The translations under genes and the position numbers were made by a program. Shown here one piece after another: positions 15,876 through 23,911 of a stretch of 37,338 nt of DNA (positions are counted from its first letter, which is position 1; every line of letters begins with the position of its first letter). The notes under the pieces are model-generated. The model made no database searches. It was not told the origin of the DNA and saw only the letters and a program-made list of their open reading frames with translations. Source of the stretch: Alphaproteobacteria bacterium (GTDB lineage Bacteria > Pseudomonadota > Alphaproteobacteria > UBA2966 > CAIVPW01); contig JABHVE010000155.1 of the NCBI GenBank assembly GCA_018658465.1, forward strand, positions 1-37,338, given 5' to 3'.

Positions 15876-15925
15876 TGGTTTATATCAACCATATGGTCGC
15901 CACGACGGTTGGTATCACACACCAA
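15876..15925. promoter_or_regulatory. Two inverted repeats upstream of the sigma-54 promoter (candidate enhancer sites)
   Basis: TGGTT-TATATC-AACCA (15876-15891) and TTGGT-ATCACAC-ACCAA (15909-15925) are inverted repeats with related half-sites. They lie about 95-150 bp upstream of the -24 element, a common distance for NtrC-family enhancer sites. A palindrome ACCATATGGT (15888-15897) overlaps the first. They are the best candidates for binding by the regulator encoded at 15945-17396. Confidence 0.5.
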
Positions 15926-15944
15926 TGTATGACCGAAAAAGCCC

Positions 15945-17396
15945 CTATCCGTCGCGAAAATCCGACGCTCTGAGCCCATGTTTTTCGATCCGATAGCGCA
16001 ACGCCATGCGGGTGACCCCCAAGGCCCGCGCCGCCTCCGACGCATTGCCTCGTGCCCCACGAAGGGCTCCTGTGATCAATTGCCGCTCCGCATCGTCCAG
16101 GGTGCTACCGCCAACGGCCTGCTCCCCAGGATCGCCGTCGTGGGATGCTTTTTGAGGTTGGGCGCCCATCGCCGACTGGGACAAGGCGAGGGAATCTGCT
16201 GCCACCACCGTCCCGGGGGTCAACAGCACCGCTCGTTCGATCACATTGCGCAGTTCCCGCACATTCCCTGGCCAGTCGTATTGTTCCATGGCGTCCAGCG
16301 CTTCCGCCCCCAATTCAGGAGCATCGCGGCCGTACGACCGTGCGGTAGTCGCCAAGAAATGCCGCGCCAAAAGCGGCAGATCGCCCCGGCATTCCCGCAA
16401 CGACGGCATTGCCACGGACAACACGTTGAGGCGGAAATACAAATCGTCGCGAAATTCGTCCCGAGCCACCATGGCCTTTAGATCCCGGTTGGTGGCGGCA
16501 ATAAACCGCGCCTGAACCGGGCTTTCCCGGGTGCTGCCCACCCGGCGGACTTGGCGGCGTTCCAACACGTTCAGCAGCTTGGCTTGCAAGGCTATGGGTA
16601 ATTCGCCGATTTCATCCAAAAACAGCGTGCCGTCTTCGGCGGCTTCGATCAAACCGGCCCGGGACGCGTGGGCGGAAGTGAACGCACCGCGCACGTGGCC
16701 GAATAATTCAGCCTCGATCATGTCTTTTGGCAAGGACGCACAATCCACCTGGACGAACGGCCGGTCCGGCCTTGGCCCCATGCTGTGCAGTAACCGCGCC
16801 GCCACATCTTTGCCCGTGCCGGTTTCGCCTTGGATCAACACCGTGGGCGGCGGCGTCCCACCAACGCTGGCGATGGTTTCGATCTGGGACCGCACTGCGG
16901 AAATTGCCGGGGAGTTCCCCAAAAATGTTTGCGGTACTGCGGACCGATTTTCTCGGGCCTTGGAAAAATTGAGCCGGGATCTCAGCTTTTGCGAATCCAT
17001 CACCTTGTCCACGGTGACCAAAAGCTCATCCAGATCCAACGGCTTGCGCAGGTAGTCGGCGGCCCCCAATTTCATCGCGTCGACCGCTTGGCCGATGTCC
17101 CCATAAGCCGTGACAACGATCACCGGCGGCGCGGCATCCCCCGCTCCGGTGATGTCAGGGAGCAGATCAAGGCCATCACCATCGGGCAACCGCATGTCCA
17201 GGATGACCAAATCCGGCGGATCTTTGATTTGTTCACGGGCCATTGCCAGGGACGTTGCCACCACGCAGGTATTTCCGGCGCGCACCAAACACGTCGCCAC
17301 CGCCCGGGCAAACACGTCTTCGTCGTCCACCACCAGAATGGACCAACTGGGAGCATTTTCAGCCCCCGGGTTGGGGAGTTCAGCCGGGTCGGTCAC
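15945..17396 (-). CDS. NtrC-family sigma-54-dependent response regulator
   Basis: The protein has 483 residues from a GTG at 17396 that overlaps the kinase stop by 4 nt. It has a receiver domain (about 18-130) with phospho-acceptor Asp67 in LVILDMRLPDG and acidic residues DDE at 24-26. The AAA+ domain (about 155-390) has Walker A GETGTGKD (190-197), Walker B TLFLDEIGEL, and a sigma-54-contact loop reading GAFTSA (237-242) in place of GAFTGA. The C-terminal Fis-type helix-turn-helix (about 440-478) has GNASEAARALGVTRMALRYRI. It should activate sigma-54 promoters when phosphorylated by the adjacent kinase. The perfect -24/-12 promoter directly downstream is the likely target. Confidence 0.95.
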   Translation of the reverse strand: MTDPAELPNPGAENAPSWSILVVDDEDVFARAVATCLVRAGNTCVVATSLAMAREQIKDPPDLVILDMRLPDGDGLDLLPDITGAGDAAPPVIVVTAYGDIGQAVDAMKLGAADYLRKPLDLDELLVTVDKVMDSQKLRSRLNFSKARENRSAVPQTFLGNSPAISAVRSQIETIASVGGTPPPTVLIQGETGTGKDVAARLLHSMGPRPDRPFVQVDCASLPKDMIEAELFGHVRGAFTSAHASRAGLIEAAEDGTLFLDEIGELPIALQAKLLNVLERRQVRRVGSTRESPVQARFIAATNRDLKAMVARDEFRDDLYFRLNVLSVAMPSLRECRGDLPLLARHFLATTARSYGRDAPELGAEALDAMEQYDWPGNVRELRNVIERAVLLTPGTVVAADSLALSQSAMGAQPQKASHDGDPGEQAVGGSTLDDAERQLITGALRGARGNASEAARALGVTRMALRYRIEKHGLRASDFRDG

Positions 17397-18865
17397 GCTG
17401 CGCTCCGTTCTGCTTTGCTAGCGGGCAAGGTGATGATGACTTCGGTACCGCCGTGCGCGCCAGGTTCAAAATCAACCGTGCCATGGTGCAAATCACAAAT
17501 TTTGAATGCGAACGGGATCCCCAATCCGCTGCCAAAGCTTTTTGTGGTGGGCCCGGGGCTTAGTTCCCCGGGTGCCGGACGGAATGGCATACCCGGACCC
17601 TGATCGGCGATGACCAACTGCACCAAATTTTCCGGGGTCTTTATGGACACGGAAATCACGCCATTGTCCGGCGATGCCTCGATGGCGTTCGACAACAATC
17701 CGACCACGGCCTGTTCCATCAAATGGATATCCACGGTCACTTCCGATACCCCATCCCAACCAATGCGTTCGACGGCAAGGGATTTCCCGTCTATGCGAGG
17801 TGCCAACAAATCAATGGCGGTCGCCGCAACGTCGGCCAAGGGCACGTGGCTGCGCGCCAGTCGCAGGGGATTCAAATAGGACAACAGGGAAGATAGCCAC
17901 TGTTCCAAGCGATCCACAGTGACGCGAATGTCCTTCAAGCCTTGGGCGACATCCGGGGCAACATCTGAGCTGTCATGGACCTGGGCGGTGGCGCGAATGC
18001 TGGCCAACGGATTGCGGATGTTGTGGGCGACAACGGGAACCAGTGACCCAAGGGCTGCTTGTTTTTCCGACCGCACCAAGGCTTCCCGGCTTAGGGCCAA
18101 ATCGTCCGACATTCGGTTGACCGCACGCTGCAATGTTACCAGCTCCGTGGCGCCGGATTCCTTCACCTTGTGATCCAGGCGACCCTGGCCAAACGCCGCG
18201 ACCCCCGCCAGCAATGCATTCACCGGGCGCACGAACGCCTGTTGAACAAATACCCGGGAAACCAACAACAAGCCCCCAGCCAAGGCGATTGGGATCAACA
18301 AGATCAGGCTGGCGGTGCGGCTTAGCCGGGCAACCCTGTCTTCCTCGGCACCCTGAGCGATGGACATCAATTCGTCGTTGGCGGCGAATACCCGTTCATA
18401 ATCTGCCAACCACACCATTTCCAAATCGGCAGTGAAAAACACCGTGAGGTGATCGGCTTCGCGAAACGCGCTGGACGGCGTGGTCATAATCAAATCGGTT
18501 TGCTGGCGCACTTGTTCAAACGCCAACTGCAAGCCTTCGATGGCGGCGGCTTCCGCCGGGTGAACAGCCACTGCTTCCATTTTTGCGAAGTTCGCGGCGA
18601 TGCGGCTGCCGGTCGCACGGTATTCTGTGGCTGCCCGTGGTGCCGCCAAAAAATGATGGTCGAAAACTTCGGTCATCTGGCGGTAAACGTCACCGCGGGT
18701 TTCTTGAACCAAGTTGACCAGGGAGCTAAGGCGTTGGGATTCTTCCGCTGCCCGTTGGCGCAGCTCCACCCCCAACAGACCCATCGCCCCGGTGACAACG
18801 ATCAGCAACAAAAATGCCAGATTGTGGCCCAGCAACAATCCCTTCATGGAATAGATGCGGAACAC
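17393..18865 (-). CDS. Membrane sensor histidine kinase
   Basis: The protein has 490 residues from a GTG at 18865 (AGTAGG 8 nt upstream); an ATG at 18847 is an alternative. One membrane helix (about 11-31) and a second (about 186-205) flank a helical periplasmic sensor domain of about 150 residues. A HAMP linker (about 206-260) follows. The dimerisation/phospho-acceptor part has His281 in VVAHNIRNPLASIRA, and the ATPase domain has the N-box LLSNAIEASP, G1 ADQGPGMP and G2 GSGLGIPFA. Next to the His the usual acidic residue is Asn (H-N-x-x-N). It pairs with the NtrC-type regulator. Its ligand is unknown, but context suggests an alcohol, a metal or redox state in the periplasm. Confidence 0.93.
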   Translation of the reverse strand: MFRIYSMKGLLLGHNLAFLLLIVVTGAMGLLGVELRQRAAEESQRLSSLVNLVQETRGDVYRQMTEVFDHHFLAAPRAATEYRATGSRIAANFAKMEAVAVHPAEAAAIEGLQLAFEQVRQQTDLIMTTPSSAFREADHLTVFFTADLEMVWLADYERVFAANDELMSIAQGAEEDRVARLSRTASLILLIPIALAGGLLLVSRVFVQQAFVRPVNALLAGVAAFGQGRLDHKVKESGATELVTLQRAVNRMSDDLALSREALVRSEKQAALGSLVPVVAHNIRNPLASIRATAQVHDSSDVAPDVAQGLKDIRVTVDRLEQWLSSLLSYLNPLRLARSHVPLADVAATAIDLLAPRIDGKSLAVERIGWDGVSEVTVDIHLMEQAVVGLLSNAIEASPDNGVISVSIKTPENLVQLVIADQGPGMPFRPAPGELSPGPTTKSFGSGLGIPFAFKICDLHHGTVDFEPGAHGGTEVIITLPASKAERSAA

Positions 18866-18942
18866 CGGCGCGCCTACTGAACGATTTGATTGGGGTTATT
18901 CAATGTGCCGCTGTCGGTTGGTGTCATTGGATCAAAGTGCGC

Positions 18943-19695
18943 CTAAGCCACTTCCTCTTTGTCCGGGTCGGTCAACTTCAAGAACGCTTCGCTCAAATTT
19001 TCGACACCTTGCTGTTCGATCAGGGTATCGATTGGCCCGTCGTTCAAGATGTTCCCGTGATGCAGGATTACCACCCGGTTCGCGGTCTTTGCTTCGTCCA
19101 CCAAGTGGGTGGCCCACAGCACGGCGAGATTGCGATCACGGCGTAACACTTCGACGGATTCCAAAATGTCTTGGCGGCTGCGATGATCCAATCCCACGGT
19201 GGGTTCGTCCATCAACAAAATTTTGGGTTCATGCAACAACGCCCGGGCTAATTCAACCCGGCGCTTGTTGCCCCCCGACAACGTGCGCACGGCCTGCTTG
19301 GATTTACCACCAAGGCCGATGCGTTCAAGTTCTTCGTCGATGCGCCGCTGGGCTACCTTTGCCGGGACCCCATGCAAATCCGTGTGAAAGCGCAAATTCG
19401 CATTGATCGACAGTTCGGGATCCAACGTTGGCGTTTGAAAGACGATCCCAAGGCCACCCAGGGCCGGAACAGAATTCACCGCCAAGTCATGACCATCCAC
19501 AATGATTTGACCCTCGTCCGCCACAAACAGGCCGGTCAAAAGCTGAAACAACGTGGATTTACCGGCACCGTTCGGCCCCAACAAAATTACGAACTCGCCG
19601 GGATCGACCCGCAAGTTGATGCCATTCAAGGCGCGCGTGGCACCATATGATTTCACGACATTGATCACGTTCAGAGCGGCTTGGGACTCTGCCAT
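18943..19695 (-). CDS. ABC transporter ATP-binding protein, PQQ-ADH-associated (PedB-like)
   Basis: The 250-residue ATPase has Walker A GPNGAGKST, signature LSGGNKRR (N replacing Q), Walker B KILLMDEPTVGL and H-loop LWATHLVDE. The sequence follows the ABC-2 exporter-type ATPases with a DHRSRQ stretch after Walker B, matching the ATPase found with PQQ alcohol dehydrogenase ABC systems. It is not next to its permease (11939-12862). The two-component genes and the sigma-54 promoter lie between them, so ATPase and permease would come from separate transcripts. The start is 5 nt after the stop of the NitT-type ATPase gene, suggesting one transcript from the importer through to the regulators. Confidence 0.9.
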   Translation of the reverse strand: MAESQAALNVINVVKSYGATRALNGINLRVDPGEFVILLGPNGAGKSTLFQLLTGLFVADEGQIIVDGHDLAVNSVPALGGLGIVFQTPTLDPELSINANLRFHTDLHGVPAKVAQRRIDEELERIGLGGKSKQAVRTLSGGNKRRVELARALLHEPKILLMDEPTVGLDHRSRQDILESVEVLRRDRNLAVLWATHLVDEAKTANRVVILHHGNILNDGPIDTLIEQQGVENLSEAFLKLTDPDKEEVA

Positions 19696-19700
19696 ACGCT

Positions 19701-20498
19701 TTACTCCTGTTGATGGGCGGGGACGATCGCCGCCTCTTCTTTATCCAGCCCCGCCAAAATATCCGGGTGATCCTTCAACAATTGGCTGCGGAAGGCTTCC
19801 ATTTCTTCGCTGTCGGACACCCGTGGCCGGGCAAGGTCTATGGGTTGATCCAACACCACCCGGCCGGGGCTGGGAGACATGAACAATATCCGATCCCCCA
19901 ATTGTACCGCTTCCCGCAGATCATGGGTGACGAACACCACAGTCGCATTATGGGCGCGGCAAAGATCTAGCAAAAGATGGCGCAGACGATCGGCGACGGG
20001 GGTATCCAAAGAAATGAACGGTTCGTCCAACAACAGCATGGGCGGTTGATTGACGAAGGCACGGGCCAAAGCTGCGCGACGCTGCATGCCCCCCGAAAGC
20101 CGATTGGGGAAGGTTTCCATGAACCCACCCAAATCCATTTCTTCCAACAACTTTTCTGCACGGTTTTCGTTACGCGCCGATTCGTTGGCAACAATGCGGA
20201 TGTTTTCTAATACCGTCAGCCATGGCATCAAGCGCGGTGATTGAAACATGTAGCCAAGGGGTGGTGCCTCTTTTGGCGTATTGCCATCGATGGTCACGGA
20301 CCCTTGGTATTTCGTATCCAAACCACTGAGAATATTCAGCAATGTCGTCTTGCCGGTGCCGGACGGCCCGACAATGCACGTGAACTGCCCCTTCGGTACC
20401 GAAAAATTTAGGCCCGACAGAGCGATAAATTCACCGCCTTCGACAGCCGGGAATTTCTTTTCGGCGATATCCACCTGAAGAAACGTCACATCCGCCAC
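19701..20498 (-). CDS. ABC transporter ATP-binding protein, NitT/TauT (SsuB) type
   Basis: The protein has 265 residues from a GTG at 20498 that overlaps the permease stop by 13 nt. Walker A is GPSGTGKTT, Q-loop YMFQSPRLMPWLTV, signature LSGGMQRR, Walker B LLLLDEPFISLD and H-loop FVTHDLREAV. The Q-loop wording and DEPF-x-x-L-D are typical of nitrate/sulfonate/taurine-type importers. With the permease (20486-21343) and binding protein (21377-22399) it makes a complete importer. It lies directly upstream of the quinoprotein-associated ATPase. Confidence 0.93.
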   Translation of the reverse strand: MADVTFLQVDIAEKKFPAVEGGEFIALSGLNFSVPKGQFTCIVGPSGTGKTTLLNILSGLDTKYQGSVTIDGNTPKEAPPLGYMFQSPRLMPWLTVLENIRIVANESARNENRAEKLLEEMDLGGFMETFPNRLSGGMQRRAALARAFVNQPPMLLLDEPFISLDTPVADRLRHLLLDLCRAHNATVVFVTHDLREAVQLGDRILFMSPSPGRVVLDQPIDLARPRVSDSEEMEAFRSQLLKDHPDILAGLDKEEAAIVPAHQQE

Positions 20499-21343
20499 CG
20501 TGTGGCCTTGCGATCCATCGGTCGCATGATGAAGGTTTCAATCAGCATCACCACTGCGATAAACGAAAACGTATAGGCGAGAACTTTTTCGATCTCGAAA
20601 TTGCTGAAAAAGATTTGGAATTGGAAACCAACACCGTTGCTGCGGCCAATGAATTCCAGGACCAACACAATTTTCCAAATCAACGCCAAACCGGCACGGG
20701 CTGACGCCATAAAATACGGAAACAGTTGGGGCAAATAGACCTTTCGCATGGTCTGAAACCACGACATGCGAAACGCCTTTGCCACCTGGATCAGGTCGGG
20801 TTGGATTGACGCCGCGCCTTCGCGCACCATCACCGCAACCAACGGCACCTTGTTGATCGCCAAGGCCAAAATAAGCGCAAATTCAGTAAGCCCGAACCAC
20901 ACATAGCAAAGGATCCCGACAACCAATGCCGGCAGATTCAGGCCAAGAACGATCCAACCATCAAAGAAGCGGTCCAGGGTCCGGTAGCGACCCAGCAAAA
21001 TTCCGATCACGCTGCCAATGATCATCGCCGAGAAAAACCCGGCGGCGGCCCGAAACAGGGTGAACCCCAGGTTACAGGCCAATCCGGATTGGGAAATGAT
21101 TTCCCAAAATATATTGGTATCCCGATGACACGACCACGGACCGGGGGTCGTGGCCAATGTCCAGAATGCCTCTGCTACCGCGGAAAGGTGCGGCAGATGA
21201 TTGGGCTCGAACGCCCAAATGATGAGCTCCCAAATCGCTGCAACGGCAACGAGTGAGAGAACCCTGATCCATCCACCGCCCTCTGTAGGCGACAGGGGCC
21301 GCACTTTCGTACGGCCCCTGGGCTGTTGAACGCTTTGTCCCAT
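20486..21343 (-). CDS. ABC transporter permease, NitT/TauT (SsuC) type
   Basis: The inner-membrane permease has 285 residues and about six helices. After the first helix (VLSLVAVAAIWELIIWAF) a periplasmic loop of about 50 residues contains PGPWSCHRDTNIFWEI. The EAA loop is EGAASIQPDLIQVAKAFRMS, followed by a G-x-x-x-x-P-like LPQLFPYFMASARAGLALIW. These are the standard binding-protein-dependent transport features. The gene overlaps the ATPase start by 13 nt, so the two are probably translationally coupled. The substrate is unknown. Confidence 0.9.
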   Translation of the reverse strand: MGQSVQQPRGRTKVRPLSPTEGGGWIRVLSLVAVAAIWELIIWAFEPNHLPHLSAVAEAFWTLATTPGPWSCHRDTNIFWEIISQSGLACNLGFTLFRAAAGFFSAMIIGSVIGILLGRYRTLDRFFDGWIVLGLNLPALVVGILCYVWFGLTEFALILALAINKVPLVAVMVREGAASIQPDLIQVAKAFRMSWFQTMRKVYLPQLFPYFMASARAGLALIWKIVLVLEFIGRSNGVGFQFQIFFSNFEIEKVLAYTFSFIAVVMLIETFIMRPMDRKATRWRM

Positions 21344-21376
21344 ACCTTCAAGTATGGCCGTTAAAAAGCCGTATGG

Positions 21377-22399
21377 CTAGAACGCGAAGCCACCCCAGAA
21401 AGTTCCCGCTTCCAATTCTGGATTGGGACCCATCAGAGCCTCGCCGCCAAGGTCAGACAAAATGCTGAACGCTTGACGGGCACGGGCCTGATCGTCGGCA
21501 TCGAACGACGACACAATGCCAGCGCGGTAATTGGTTTTATAGGTTTCGAACAGTGACGGGTTTTCTGTCACGTTCATGCGGTCCTTCAAGGTGGCCCACG
21601 CTTGGTCGCTGTTGGCCAGCAATTGCGTGGCATCCTGGGAAGCACGCAAGAATCCTGCGATGGCATCCGGATTTGCCTCGGCCCATGCTTGGCTAAAGGT
21701 CCAGCCCAAAAGCGGAACAGAGCCCTCCACGCCAAGAACACCAAGGATTTCACCAGTACCAATCAGCTGATGGTAATTTTCTGGATCGTTCAGCAAACGG
21801 GCGTTCCAGTTCCAGAAGCTCATGACCGCGTCGACTTCACCTTTGTTGATCATGCTGTTGACCAGGAACGGCGAGCCGAATTTCACTTCGCCAACGGCGT
21901 CGCGAATGTTCATGCCAAGTTGGTCAAGGGTCCAGGCCTGAAGCAGCAGCCAGCTTTTATCCACCGGACCACCGGCAATGCCGATGTTCTTGCCAATCAG
22001 ATCTTCGACCGTGTTGATGCCAGAATCGTTGCGAACGATCACGCCGCCGACGGTGTTGGAGTACGGCACCCAGACAAAATCATTGCCTTCGGCCCGTTGC
22101 TTTGAAACCCAAAACGCGTCGGTGATGATGACATCCACTTCGCCGCCCTGAAGGGCGATTGCCGTGGCGTCGTTGCCGCCATAACCCTGAACCACCAATT
22201 CGAAACCGTTGCGAATATCGAACGCCCTGTTCTTGATGGTGTCAGCGGCCCAATTGACCGTGCCAAAGCTAAGTAGGCCAATGCGGACTTCTGGGGTCTG
22301 TGCTTGGGCAGAGCTTGCGCCCATGGCCAACGCGGCAGTCGCTGCGAACGCGGCGGCCCCAATGGTCCGTGTCAAAAAATTGCGCTTGGTGAAATTCAT
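21377..22399 (-). CDS. Periplasmic binding protein, NitT/TauT (SsuA-like) family
   Basis: The protein has 340 residues; the start at 22399 follows a GGAGGGG site. The signal peptide runs MNFTKRNFLTRTIGAAAFAAT to about SSAQAQ. The mature type II binding fold includes VRIGLLSFGTVNWAADTI, YGGNDATAIALQGGEVDVIITDAFW, NTVEDLIGKNIGIAGG and DAVMSFWNWNARLL. The GG-x-x-D-V-x-x-x-D pattern is shared with SsuA/TauA/NrtA. Aromatic and polar residues around DAFW and WNWN could bind a small polar ligand. Its operon position, leading into the quinoprotein-associated ATPase and the two-component regulators, suggests that the imported compound belongs to the same pathway. This is inference. Confidence 0.88.
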   Translation of the reverse strand: MNFTKRNFLTRTIGAAAFAATAALAMGASSAQAQTPEVRIGLLSFGTVNWAADTIKNRAFDIRNGFELVVQGYGGNDATAIALQGGEVDVIITDAFWVSKQRAEGNDFVWVPYSNTVGGVIVRNDSGINTVEDLIGKNIGIAGGPVDKSWLLLQAWTLDQLGMNIRDAVGEVKFGSPFLVNSMINKGEVDAVMSFWNWNARLLNDPENYHQLIGTGEILGVLGVEGSVPLLGWTFSQAWAEANPDAIAGFLRASQDATQLLANSDQAWATLKDRMNVTENPSLFETYKTNYRAGIVSSFDADDQARARQAFSILSDLGGEALMGPNPELEAGTFWGGFAF

Positions 22400-22632
22400 G
22401 ATCCCCTCCTGAAAAGGTTTTGCCGTTTTTCTGGTTCAGCGACCTGCGACCGGTTATCGCAGGCACCGTTTGGCGACGCCGAAAACACCCGCAGAACCTG
22501 TCGCCACCGGACACGGGCAAATTAACAATCCTGGCCTGCCGGCCAGGGGAGCCCATTGCATACGGAGGATGGATTGCGATTCCAACCTATGCCCGCCATT
22601 GGTTTTTTCACTAAATAGGGGCGCGGGGGTTC
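22400..22632. other. Intergenic region upstream of the NitT-type operon
   Basis: No gene is seen in the 301-nt gap 22400-22700. It contains a short perfect hairpin CTGGCC-TGCC-GGCCAG (22531-22546) and the GGAGGGG ribosome-binding site of the binding-protein gene. No convincing -35/-10 or -24/-12 pair was found, although the promoter of the operon must lie here. The terminator at its right end is listed separately. Confidence 0.4.
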
Positions 22633-22664
22633 AAAAAAAAACCCCGTACACAAGGTACGGGGTT
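22633..22664 (-). terminator. Rho-independent terminator of the TolQ-like operon
   Basis: On the minus strand AACCCCGTAC-CTTGT-GTACGGGGTT (22664-22640) is followed by a run of at least eight T (22640-22633). It ends transcription of the three-gene operon at 22701-24708. Confidence 0.92.
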
Positions 22665-22700
22665 AATTTTGGGCGCATTGAAGCGCCAAAGTTTATTGGT

Positions 22701-23288
22701 CTATTCGCCAGCGCCCTTGGCCGGCAGTACCACCAATTCCAATTCCTGGAACTGCAGTACCATATCTTCGATTTTTAGCTCGTCCACGTCGGCATAACCT
22801 TGGCCTTCGACGTCTTCGGGCAATTCAGCGAAGGGATCAGGTTCTTCGCCTTCTTCTTGTTCTTCTTCGTCATATTCTTGTGCGGTTCCACCTACATCCT
22901 GGCCATTGCTGATCATATCCAGGGCATCGTTGACCCCATTGTCCAACGGCACGGTATAGGGCAGGCGGAACGCCCGCGGGATCCCGTACGGGATGTTTTG
23001 GTCATCCAGTTCTTCGACCCACAGGAAAATGGCACCCGGCGTGTTCAGCAGCTTATCGGGCTCGATAATTCTGGCCCAATGGAGCTGGAATTTTTCCGGC
23101 ATGTCGTCTTTAACCGGCCACCCCATGATGTCGATAATGGAGTAGTAGGTGACAATGAAAAAAGCCGAAGTCACGACGATCGACGTGGCCTTTACCCACC
23201 ACGACCACCTGGGTGCAACATTCAGGCTAAGCAACAGGACCGCGACAATGATGTACGCGGAGATTGTTCCAATAAATCCAAGAGTCAT
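22701..23288 (-). CDS. Unknown membrane protein with acidic C-terminal domain
   Basis: The protein has 195 residues. Two N-terminal membrane helices (ISAYIIVAVLLLSLNV and KATSIVVTSAFFIVTYYSII) are followed by a soluble part with HWARIIEPDKLLNTPGAIFLWVEELDD and YGIPRAFRLPYTVPL. It then has a strongly acidic linker (EYDEEEQEEGEEPDP) and a short hydrophobic-acidic tail. I recognise no family. It is the last gene of a three-gene operon with a MotA/TolQ/ExbB-like protein and a single-span periplasmic protein; gaps are 8 nt and a 1-nt overlap. It may be a third component of that membrane complex. Confidence 0.7.
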   Translation of the reverse strand: MTLGFIGTISAYIIVAVLLLSLNVAPRWSWWVKATSIVVTSAFFIVTYYSIIDIMGWPVKDDMPEKFQLHWARIIEPDKLLNTPGAIFLWVEELDDQNIPYGIPRAFRLPYTVPLDNGVNDALDMISNGQDVGGTAQEYDEEEQEEGEEPDPFAELPEDVEGQGYADVDELKIEDMVLQFQELELVVLPAKGAGE

Positions 23289-23296
23289 AGCGGTGC

Positions 23297-23911
23297 TTAC
23301 GCCCCTTTCCGGGAGCGGACCAACGTCTTCGGCCGCCGATTGACGTCAGAGATTTGCCCTTCATCATCCATGGTGAAGCGCGCCGCCGTCAGTTCCTGGC
23401 CTTTGTGATCCATTTGCAAGGTCGTGTAGAACACCAAAGTCACTTCGGGGTTCAATTTTTCGACCTTCACTTCCACCGGGACGTCTTCGGTCCCGTTGGC
23501 CAGATAGTGATGGACGTTGATGACAAACTCACCGGGGATAATCCCACGAATAGTCACCGTTTCTTGGTTCAGAGGATTGTTGATCTTTTGGCCATCCACC
23601 GTGATCGTATCCCGGTAATTGCCACGATCATCCCGGTCCAAGTGCATCAGACCGGCCTCTTTGACGTGATACCAGACCACCCCACCGTTTGGGTCTTCCA
23701 CGTACAGATCAATGTCGTCCGGATGCTGGTCGGGCCAGGTCACAGTAATAAGAACCTCGGCCTTTGGATCAACCTTCCCCGTATCGGAAATCGGGTTGAT
23801 CAGCATGAACGCGATCAAGAACATGAACACGAAACCCAACAGCGCATTGAACAGCAAGTCCGTGAAGACATCGAACTGTTCGCGCTCGGCTAGGAAGCCG
23901 TCAGAGTGCAT
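23297..23911 (-). CDS. Single-span membrane protein with periplasmic domain, ExbD/MotB-position partner
   Basis: The protein has 204 residues. After a short cytoplasmic N-terminus (EREQFDVFTDLLFNALLGF) comes one membrane helix (GFVFMFLIAFMLI) and a periplasmic domain of about 150 residues. The Asp-x-x-x-D-L-L-F-N just before the helix is reminiscent of the proton-path Asp region of ExbD/TolR/MotB. The periplasmic part has TWPDQHPDDIDLYVEDPNG, then WYHVKEAGLMHLDRDDRG and a GEFVINVHHY strand, like the beta-sandwich of DUF2135/YfaP-type proteins (D-x-D-L-x-V-x-x-P-x-G). It overlaps the channel-like gene by one base. Function unknown; the energised-partner idea is inference. Confidence 0.7.
   Translation of the reverse strand: MHSDGFLAEREQFDVFTDLLFNALLGFVFMFLIAFMLINPISDTGKVDPKAEVLITVTWPDQHPDDIDLYVEDPNGGVVWYHVKEAGLMHLDRDDRGNYRDTITVDGQKINNPLNQETVTIRGIIPGEFVINVHHYLANGTEDVPVEVKVEKLNPEVTLVFYTTLQMDHKGQELTAARFTMDDEGQISDVNRRPKTLVRSRKGA

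Noticed and set aside
22463-22476. GGCAC...GGC stretch as a sigma-54 promoter for the NitT-type operon
   Set aside because: It lies on the plus strand, away from the operon, and the GG-GC spacing is 9 instead of 10.
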